Of a stretch of DNA of 6,043 nucleotides, positions 1 through 4,474 are shown piece by piece. The position numbers were made by a program, and so were the translations under genes. The notes under the pieces are model-generated. The model worked only from the letters and a program-made list of their open reading frames with translations, ran no database searches and was not told the DNA's origin. The DNA comes from Helicobacteraceae bacterium (GTDB taxonomy: Bacteria > Campylobacterota > Campylobacteria > Campylobacterales > Sulfurimonadaceae). Positions within the stretch are counted from its first letter, which is position 1, and the number at the start of each line of letters is the position of its first letter. The DNA is taken from contig DAOWOG010000089.1 in NCBI GenBank assembly GCA_030642185.1, positions 1 through 6,043 of the forward strand, in the 5' to 3' direction.

Positions 1-324
1 CTGTTGGCAAAACTGGACGATGAAGCAGACTTTGAAACTCTGGCTGATGCCTTTGAACAGATCATCGAGCATATGCAAAGCCACTTCGCCAATGAAGAGC
101 AGATGATGAAAGAAGCACACTACCCGACCTTTCGCCTGCATAAAAGCGATCACGACAAGATACTGAACGAAGCACGATACGTCTATATGGACTGGCGGAC
201 ACAAAAAGACAATCAAGCATTGCGCAGCTATTTTGAAGAAGATATCGCCCAGTGGCTTGAGCAGCATATCAAAGCGATGGATACCCCGACAGCAGAGTTT
301 ATTGCGGAGCGTATGGGCACATAG
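1..324 (+). CDS. Bacteriohemerythrin, 3' part of gene (5' end outside window)
   Basis: This is a small four-helix-bundle protein that should bind O2 at a non-heme di-iron centre, used in bacteria for oxygen sensing, storage or delivery, usually in the cytoplasm. The reading frame is open from base 1. Counting from the TTG at base 4, the iron-ligand motifs are HxxxE (H27, E31), HxxxH (H46, H50) and HxxxxD (H88, D93), so six of the seven canonical ligands are visible. The first-helix histidine is missing because that helix lies upstream of the window, so I treat the gene as truncated by the window edge and not as starting at TTG. The C-terminus is complete and ends just after the last ligand helix, as in single-domain members, so no signalling domain follows on this side. 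A fused domain upstream cannot be excluded. The family call is firm; the physiological role is open. Confidence 0.9.
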   Translation: MLAKLDDEADFETLADAFEQIIEHMQSHFANEEQMMKEAHYPTFRLHKSDHDKILNEARYVYMDWRTQKDNQALRSYFEEDIAQWLEQHIKAMDTPTAEFIAERMGT

Positions 325-330
325 AGACTT

Positions 331-388
331 TTTTAATATTTTCTTTATCTTTTCAGTATTATACTTTATATAAAGAGAAAATAAGGAG
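331..388 (+). promoter_or_regulatory. Candidate promoter and ribosome-binding site of the rhodanese gene
   Basis: The 70-bp gap after the hemerythrin stop is very T-rich. It contains TATACT at 360-365, a 5/6 match to the -10 consensus, preceded by T-runs at roughly 331-353 and no recognisable -35 box. That arrangement is typical of sigma-70 promoters in Campylobacterota, where T-rich periodicity replaces the -35. AAGGAG at 383-388 lies 6 nt before the ATG and is a strong Shine-Dalgarno that fixes the start. The promoter is inferred; the ribosome-binding site is clear. Confidence 0.5.
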
Positions 389-394
389 TATGCA

Positions 395-1195
395 ATGAAA
401 AAGTTTCTTGTATTTTTATTGATTGGTTTGTTGAGTGTTGCTTATGCCGATAAGCTGGATATTATCAAGATAGAGGAAGCAAAAAAAATTCATGATGAAG
501 GAAAAGCGCTTTTTCTAGATGCAAGAGGAGCCAAATCCTATAAAATGGCGACGATCATGGGTTCTATGAATGTTCCTGTAAAAAAATACCCATCGCTAAA
601 ACACCTTATGCCCAAAGATAAAAATGCGCTGATCGTCACTTTTTGCCAAGGTTTTAAATGTGAACTGACAGATAGATTGGCACAATTTCTTATCAAAGAC
701 GGATATAAGAATGTCAAAAACTATAAAGGCGGCTATCCGGAGTGGAAAGAGCATGAATACGCATTAATGGGGATCATCAAAGAGTGTAAAACAGCTCCGT
801 TAGGTGCCTGTATGCCAACATACAGTGCTGTAAGTATGAATGGTGCTGCCGTCTATCTCGGAAACGATGACGGTATGATCGATCAATTCTGGTTTGCCAC
901 TGTAATTTTAGATCAATTACCGGCAAATATTCAGTTAGTCGATCTTAGAAAACCGGCACTATTCAAGCAGGGACATATCAAAGGGGCCATTAATGTTCCT
1001 TTTGCAAATGATAAGATCGATACTTCCAAATTGCCTAAAGACAAACTTGTCGTCTTTTATTGTGATTTTGGGATTTTATCGACAGATGCCTGGACATCAT
1101 TAAGCAAAGAAGAGAACAAAAATGTTCTTTACTTCGATGCGAATGTCAAATGTGCAGGTGAAAAATGTACCGTAGAGGCAAACGACGATCTATAG
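395..1195 (+). CDS. Secreted tandem-domain rhodanese (sulfurtransferase)
   Basis: This 266-residue protein has two rhodanese domains. Residues 1-18 form a Sec signal peptide (KK, hydrophobic core, cleavage after AYA), so the mature protein should be periplasmic. Domain 1 (about 24-122) has the DAR motif at 42-44 and a catalytic loop CQGFKC at 84-89 with candidate nucleophile C84. Domain 2 (about 160-250) has DLR at 183-185, the HIKGAINVP signature at 194-202 and C223 in the loop CDFGILST. Both domains keep a loop cysteine, unlike classic tandem rhodaneses, where the N-terminal domain is catalytically dead. Rhodaneses carry sulfane sulfur as a cysteine persulfide and pass it to an acceptor such as cyanide, sulfite or a thiol; the substrate here is unknown. 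Extra cysteine pairs sit in the linker (C131, C139) and at the C-terminus (C253, C258). The gene appears monocistronic and converges on the reductase gene. Confidence 0.88.
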   Translation: MKKFLVFLLIGLLSVAYADKLDIIKIEEAKKIHDEGKALFLDARGAKSYKMATIMGSMNVPVKKYPSLKHLMPKDKNALIVTFCQGFKCELTDRLAQFLIKDGYKNVKNYKGGYPEWKEHEYALMGIIKECKTAPLGACMPTYSAVSMNGAAVYLGNDDGMIDQFWFATVILDQLPANIQLVDLRKPALFKQGHIKGAINVPFANDKIDTSKLPKDKLVVFYCDFGILSTDAWTSLSKEENKNVLYFDANVKCAGEKCTVEANDDL

Positions 1196-1208
1196 AAAAT
1201 CAGACGCT

Positions 1209-3116
1209 CTAAAGCGAGATCAGATCCTGCAGTTCTGAAAACACCTCTGCACGTTCGATCTCATGCGGATGCAGCATCTTGTATATGATCGTGGAGAGAT
1301 TTTCATCGATACGGCTGTCCGCTTCCGCCGGCACTTTCGGCTTTTCTCTGCCTGTCGGGGCAAAATGATTATACGTGAGATAAGGTTCAGCTCCCAACAG
1401 CTGTACATAGAGACGTCGTCCAAAATCAAACAGTTCAAAACTCTCGGTTCTTCCTGTTGTCACACTGCTCTCAAAGCCAAAAGGAAGATCGATGTTTTTA
1501 CTGCGCAGATAGGCCTGCAGCTTCATGATAAATCCGATCGCTGCCGAAGAGTAGTGTGTAAGGATACGATCATGAAACTGCTCGAAACTCTCACCCTGTT
1601 TTTTAAGACGGCGGTATTCGAGCATCAGTGACTCGACATAAAATCGGGCATAACGAAGCGGTGCCGTTTTGATAACACTGTAGCCCTCTTCTCCTTCGCC
1701 TGTCAGCTTGCCGCCCAGACTGATATGGACACCATACTCGGTTTGACCGTTCACTTTTGCCTTACACCCTTCAAAACCGATATCACCGACACCGTGAATA
1801 CCGCAGCCTTTGACACAGGCCGACCAGTACATACGCACACGGCCCTCATCAAGCGGTACCGCTTTACTCAAATATTCTGACATCTCGATCGCATCAGGCT
1901 TGTTGGGAATCACACCAAATGGACAATGTTCCGTACCGGCACAGGCGATCATATGGTTAAAATAAAGCGTATCGACATTTTTATATTTTTGAAAAAAGGC
2001 ATCCTCCAGCAGCAAAGGCATCTGTTCCTCTTTAACGCCAAGAATGTAAAGACTCTGCTCCACATCCAGACGGATCTGTCCATTGCCGTAACGAACAGAC
2101 GCTTCAGCTGCAAAAAGAAGATCCGTACCGCTGAAGATACCCGAAGGGATCACCGCATGTACGGCAAAGCTGCCGTCACGCAGCTGAATACGACCCTGAT
2201 CCGGATCCGTAAAGTCCATCTGTGTCATGGTGATACCGGCTGTGGCAAAATCAATTCCTGATTTTTCGCGGATCGCTGCCGACATCGCTTCCATTCCCAC
2301 CGCTTCAATCAAAAAGTAGAGACGGTTTTTATTGCGGTTGTCGCGAAAACCGTTGTCACGAAAAAGCTCGATAAGCGCCTGGTACATCGCAAGTACCTCA
2401 TCCTCATTCTTCAGAAATATATCGGCATTTTTGGCAATACGCCCTACTTTTCCGCCAAGGTAGAGGTTGTAACCGTAGACACCCTCTTTTTGAGCCAGTA
2501 CGAGTGAGCAGTCATGACCAAATGCATTGGAGCGGTTTGAGATGGAACCGGTGATCGCGGTATTGAATTTACGCGGAAGTACACTGACCCACTCCCAGTT
2601 ATGCAAAAATTTTTCCTGAAGTTTTTCCAGCAGCGGCTGAGAGGGAAGAATGTTATCAAACGCAAGATTGTCAAGCGGATCATTCATAATATTGCGAAAA
2701 TTATCCACACCGGTCTGATAAGTTGAGATACCGACCGATTGAAGTTTTTCCAAAATAGTCGGAATATCTTCGATGTGAAGATAACGAAGCTCAATCTGCA
2801 TGCGTGTCGTGATATCGATATAATCCTTGCCGTAATCACGAGCAACTTCACCGACTGCCACCGCCTGTTGAGGACTCAGCTGCCCGCCGGGGATCCGTAC
2901 ACGAATCATAAACTGCTTTGGCGTTGCCGGACGGTCATAAATGCCAAAACACTTCAGAAAATAGCCCAGATCCTCTTGTGGAATAACATCATAGCCATGC
3001 TCTGCATAGTATGCCAGTTGAGCAAAAGCCTCTTCAGGGGTTTTTAGCGCTTTGGTCTTTTCGATCTTGTTGACTTTTTTACTGCGGGCGATATAAGCAT
3101 CTTCCAGGATTTTCAT
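1209..3116 (-). CDS. nirA: Ferredoxin-type nitrite/sulfite reductase (siroheme, 4Fe-4S)
   Basis: The product should be a cytoplasmic enzyme that uses a coupled siroheme-[4Fe-4S] centre for six-electron reduction of nitrite to ammonium or sulfite to sulfide, with ferredoxin as probable donor. Cluster ligands fit the family pattern: C392 and C398 (Cx5C, ACAGTEHC) and C434 and C438 (Cx3C, WSACVKGC), followed by the typical GDIGFEG. By remembered family alignment, the anion-binding residues are R105 (TTR), R141 (FRN), and K183 and N185 (PRKFN). Asn at the last position resembles plant nitrite reductases; sulfite reductases usually have Lys there. At 635 residues it is longer than plant-type NirA (about 500-580), with a tail after about residue 545 that I cannot assign. 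The start ATG has AGAGGA nine bases upstream. No electron-donor, nitrate-reductase or siroheme-synthesis gene is visible nearby. The family is firm; nitrite over sulfite as substrate is an inference. Confidence 0.87.
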   Translation of the reverse strand: MKILEDAYIARSKKVNKIEKTKALKTPEEAFAQLAYYAEHGYDVIPQEDLGYFLKCFGIYDRPATPKQFMIRVRIPGGQLSPQQAVAVGEVARDYGKDYIDITTRMQIELRYLHIEDIPTILEKLQSVGISTYQTGVDNFRNIMNDPLDNLAFDNILPSQPLLEKLQEKFLHNWEWVSVLPRKFNTAITGSISNRSNAFGHDCSLVLAQKEGVYGYNLYLGGKVGRIAKNADIFLKNEDEVLAMYQALIELFRDNGFRDNRNKNRLYFLIEAVGMEAMSAAIREKSGIDFATAGITMTQMDFTDPDQGRIQLRDGSFAVHAVIPSGIFSGTDLLFAAEASVRYGNGQIRLDVEQSLYILGVKEEQMPLLLEDAFFQKYKNVDTLYFNHMIACAGTEHCPFGVIPNKPDAIEMSEYLSKAVPLDEGRVRMYWSACVKGCGIHGVGDIGFEGCKAKVNGQTEYGVHISLGGKLTGEGEEGYSVIKTAPLRYARFYVESLMLEYRRLKKQGESFEQFHDRILTHYSSAAIGFIMKLQAYLRSKNIDLPFGFESSVTTGRTESFELFDFGRRLYVQLLGAEPYLTYNHFAPTGREKPKVPAEADSRIDENLSTIIYKMLHPHEIERAEVFSELQDLISL

Positions 3117-3125
3117 CTCAATTAT

Positions 3126-3151
3126 TCCTCTTGTTCAGTGTCTATATTTTA
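3126..3151 (-). promoter_or_regulatory. Ribosome-binding site and candidate -10 box of the reductase gene
   Basis: On the minus strand, AGAGGA (3131 down to 3126) ends 9 nt before the reductase ATG and is a good Shine-Dalgarno. Upstream of it lies TAAAAT (3151 down to 3146), a 5/6 match to the -10 consensus, overlapped by TATAGA (3146-3141). I find no -35 box at normal spacing. The ribosome-binding site is convincing; the promoter is only a candidate. Confidence 0.45.
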
Positions 3152-3162
3152 CCCTTGTACCG

Positions 3163-3176
3163 TGTGAAAGATCATA
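3163..3176. promoter_or_regulatory. Possible CRP/FNR-family operator (imperfect palindrome)
   Basis: TGTGA, four bases, then TCATA forms an imperfect dyad with half-sites spaced as in FNR-type sites (4 of 5 symmetric positions). A second GTGTGA starts 18 bp downstream at 3180. The palindrome lies in the divergent region between the reductase and the unknown secreted gene, so it could act on either. Its centre is about 30-36 bp from the transcription start implied by the candidate reductase -10, which is not the classic -41.5 position. This is weak pattern evidence only. Confidence 0.2.
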
Positions 3177-3242
3177 ATAGTGTGATTATATTTTAAGCAG
3201 ATATCGTAAATTTACTTTTGAGTGATACACTTACAAGACAGT

Positions 3243-3254
3243 TGTTTCTAAACA
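3243..3254. repeat. Short inverted repeat just upstream of the unknown secreted gene
   Basis: TGTTT, the two bases CT, and AAACA form a perfect 5-bp dyad ending 10 bp before the annotated ATG at 3265. It occupies the place where a Shine-Dalgarno would be expected and none is present. It could be an operator, a 5'-UTR structure or chance in AT-rich DNA. Confidence 0.25.
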
Positions 3255-3264
3255 GCTTTTCTAA

Positions 3265-4119
3265 ATGAGGTGCCCCATACGTTATTTTATACTTGGTTTG
3301 ATACTTACTTCCTGGCTTTTTGCTGCAAATCCGAAAACATATGCCTCTATTGGCGATCCTGTCTATAACAGCGTAGCTGCAACTTCCAAACTTATTACTG
3401 TCGAAAAGCTTACTGTTGATTTTAATCTCATTCAAAAATATATAGAAGAAGCGAATCAAGCCAGAAAAGAGGGTTTCTGGCTCGACAAATACCCTTATCT
3501 TCCAGAAAGCGAAACACGTCGCAAAGCCTATATTGACACCTTGCGAACATTGGGTGGGTACAATAAACAGATATCAAAAATCGTGAAAGATACGATGCTG
3601 AAAGCCATCAAAAGTAACGATTACACAAGCTATCTTCAACTCAAAAAAAGCCGATACCCTGTTTTAACCGATGACGCTGATCTCAAACGCGAGATCAAAA
3701 ACTATGAAGCACAAGTCAGACAGCAAACCATTGCAAGAGAAAAACGTCATCAGCAAAAAAAACATAAAGACCTTCGATCCATCGGAAATCTCAAAGGGCA
3801 ATGGAAGTCCGTTTCAGATCAATCGACAATCATTTTAAATTTTGAAAATGAAAAAACACTGAGCCATCAGAGTATTTCGGAGAACACTGCTTTGACACTT
3901 GAGGGAGAGTGGGAGATCAATCAAGAACAACTTGTAATCAAAGTATCTTCAATTACCAGACAAAGAACGGATCGGCCTGCGCATACCAGAAAATCGACAA
4001 TTATTCTTACGTATACAGTTATGCAAATCAGCAATGAGACAATTATACTGGAAGACAAAAACAGTAAAGCGCTCTACTTTAATAAGAGCACCTCCAATGC
4101 CATTAAGCTAAGAAAGTAG
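3265..4119 (+). CDS. Secreted protein of unknown function, helical N-half and beta-rich C-half
   Basis: I do not recognise this 284-residue protein. The N-terminus has a hydrophobic stretch (about residues 7-20, FILGLILTSWLFA) that looks like a Sec signal peptide cleaved after A20 or A21, so it should be exported. There is no lipobox. Residues about 45-150 look mostly helical and charged. Residues 150-170 form a very basic, glutamine- and histidine-rich linker. Residues about 174-275 alternate hydrophobic and polar residues, starting LKGQWKS and continuing through TIILNF, GEWEI and LVIKV, a pattern reminiscent of small lipocalin-like beta barrels; this is an impression from sequence only. The start is uncertain: no Shine-Dalgarno precedes the ATG at 3265, while GAGG at 3267-3270 lies inside the first codons. 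The gene stands alone, divergent from the reductase and convergent with tRNA-Arg. It looks more AT-rich than its neighbours by eye. Confidence 0.7.
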   Translation: MRCPIRYFILGLILTSWLFAANPKTYASIGDPVYNSVAATSKLITVEKLTVDFNLIQKYIEEANQARKEGFWLDKYPYLPESETRRKAYIDTLRTLGGYNKQISKIVKDTMLKAIKSNDYTSYLQLKKSRYPVLTDDADLKREIKNYEAQVRQQTIAREKRHQQKKHKDLRSIGNLKGQWKSVSDQSTIILNFENEKTLSHQSISENTALTLEGEWEINQEQLVIKVSSITRQRTDRPAHTRKSTIILTYTVMQISNETIILEDKNSKALYFNKSTSNAIKLRK

Positions 4120-4130
4120 AATCTCTAAAA

Positions 4131-4147
4131 ATGTGACTGTGTCATAT
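4131..4147. other. Small stem-loop after the unknown secreted gene
   Basis: ATGTGAC, loop TGT, then GTCATAT forms a 7-bp stem with one G-T pair, 11 bp after the stop codon. No T-run follows, so it is not a standard intrinsic terminator. On the far side of the REPIN-like element, at about 4224-4234, ATGACATTGTC matches the reverse complement of this stem region at 9 of 11 positions. The inverted symmetry may therefore extend beyond the core element. Confidence 0.3.
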
Positions 4148-4148
4148 C

Positions 4149-4216
4149 GGGGGTGAGACTTTAGTCTTACAATGAGGGACGGACTAGCTTATTAATGCGA
4201 CTAAAGTCGCATCCCC
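4149..4216. repeat. REPIN-like element: two inverted palindromic arms
   Basis: The left arm (4149-4170) reads GGGG, then GTGAGACT, TT, AGTCTTAC, a self-complementary hairpin. The right arm (4216 back to 4195, minus strand) reads GGGG, then ATGCGACT, TT, AGTCGCAT, also a hairpin. The arms are inverted relative to each other around a 24-bp spacer and agree at 17 of 22 positions. Several differences are paired: the outermost pair is G-C in one arm and A-T in the other, and the fourth pair is A-T against C-G; the third is G-T against G-C. Each arm therefore stays foldable, and the two arms can also pair with each other. A G-tract heading an imperfect palindrome, duplicated in inverted orientation in intergenic DNA, is the layout of REP doublets (BIME/REPIN) mobilised by RAYT transposases. 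It sits between two convergent transcription units, the usual site for such elements, where it could also help end transcription. No RAYT gene is in the window. Confidence 0.6.
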
Positions 4217-4277
4217 AAGTTTGATGACATTGTCTAAAGATGATGATAGTGTTAAACTTATTGAGAGGTTTTAATGT

Positions 4278-4353
4278 TGGTCTCCCCACGAGGACTCGAA
4301 CCTCGAGCTAGGCCTTAGGAGGGCCCTGCTTTATCCAGTTAAGCGATGAGGAG
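4278..4353 (-). tRNA. tRNA-Arg, anticodon CCU (reads AGG)
   Basis: The minus strand from 4353 to 4278 folds into a complete 76-nt cloverleaf with encoded CCA. The acceptor stem CTCCTCA pairs with TGGGGAG (7 bp, one G-T), and the discriminator base is A. The D-arm is GCTT/AAGC with loop AACTGGATA. The anticodon stem is GGGCC/GGCCT and the loop is CTCCTAA, giving anticodon CCT. The variable region is 4 nt. The T-arm is CGAGG/CCTCG with loop TTCGAGT. The anticodon reads the rare arginine codon AGG. The gene lies 121 bp downstream of argS on the same strand, so its product is a substrate of the neighbouring enzyme. No intron or mismatch is evident. Confidence 0.95.
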
Positions 4354-4372
4354 TTGTTTGTAAGTACAGATC

Positions 4373-4378
4373 ATTCTA
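4373..4378 (-). promoter_or_regulatory. Candidate -10 box for tRNA-Arg
   Basis: TAGAAT on the minus strand (4378 down to 4373) matches the -10 consensus at 5 of 6 positions and lies 19 nt before the mature tRNA 5' end, a reasonable leader distance. No good -35 box is present at 16-18 bp. The tRNA may have its own promoter, or may be made by read-through from argS followed by processing. Confidence 0.3.
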
Positions 4379-4397
4379 AATTCGCCAAGTATGGTCT

Positions 4398-4428
4398 CCG
4401 GCGTCGGTCCTTCGGACATCGACTCTGG
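4398..4428. other. GC-rich stem-loop in the argS to tRNA-Arg spacer
   Basis: The plus strand folds as CCGG/CTGG (one G-T), a C-T mismatch, GTCG/CGAC, a 2-nt AT bulge, then GTCC/GGAC with a TTC loop, about 12 bp in all. The flanks (GG and CTC at 4393-4398 against GAG and CC at 4433-4437) offer alternative pairing. It is distinctly more GC-rich than the intergenic DNA around it and sits next to the terminator-like hairpin. It may be an untranslated structured RNA or a dispersed repeat; I cannot assign a function. Confidence 0.4.
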
Positions 4429-4438
4429 TTTCGAGCCT

Positions 4439-4464
4439 GAAAACGACAAGAAATTGTCGTTTTC
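4439..4464. terminator. Terminator-like hairpin after argS, probably bidirectional
   Basis: An 11-bp perfect stem (4439-4449 with 4454-4464) is closed by the tetraloop GAAA on the plus strand (TTTC on the minus). The arm reads GAAAACGACAA. It starts 10 nt after the argS stop. On the minus strand the 3' arm ends in TTTTC; on the plus strand it runs into TTTTCTTT at 4460-4467, a better U-tail. A/T-rich bases on both sides of the core fit a bidirectional intrinsic terminator that ends argS before the tRNA, although the short minus-strand U-run suggests termination may be incomplete. Confidence 0.6.
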
Positions 4465-4474
4465 TTTACGGCTC

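Noticed and set aside
4..324. A complete hemerythrin gene starting at the TTG at base 4
   Set aside because: The first iron-ligand helix of the family would then be missing. The frame is open to the window edge and there is no room to see a ribosome-binding site.
1263..3047. Antisense open frames of about 60-130 codons inside the reductase gene (for example 1263-1631, 1926-2261, 2739-3047)
   Set aside because: They lie opposite a strongly supported gene and have low-complexity translations, no domains and no start signals, so they are coding shadows.
3193..3459. Minus-strand 88-codon open frame across the start of the unknown secreted gene
   Set aside because: It is antisense to the signal-peptide region, and its composition looks like the reverse reading of AT-rich coding DNA. 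The plus-strand gene is better supported by its length and export signal.
4278..4399. TGGTCTCC at the tRNA-Arg 3' end (4278-4285) repeated at 4392-4399, suggestive of an attachment-site duplication
   Set aside because: It is only 8 nt long, and the second copy lies on the 5' side of the tRNA, whereas elements inserted at a tRNA 3' end would lie beyond 4278. No integrase is present.
4389..4440. A second tRNA or tRNA remnant around GGTTTCGAGCC in the spacer
   Set aside because: The T-arm-like loop lacks a proper 5-bp stem, and I could not build D or anticodon arms on either strand.
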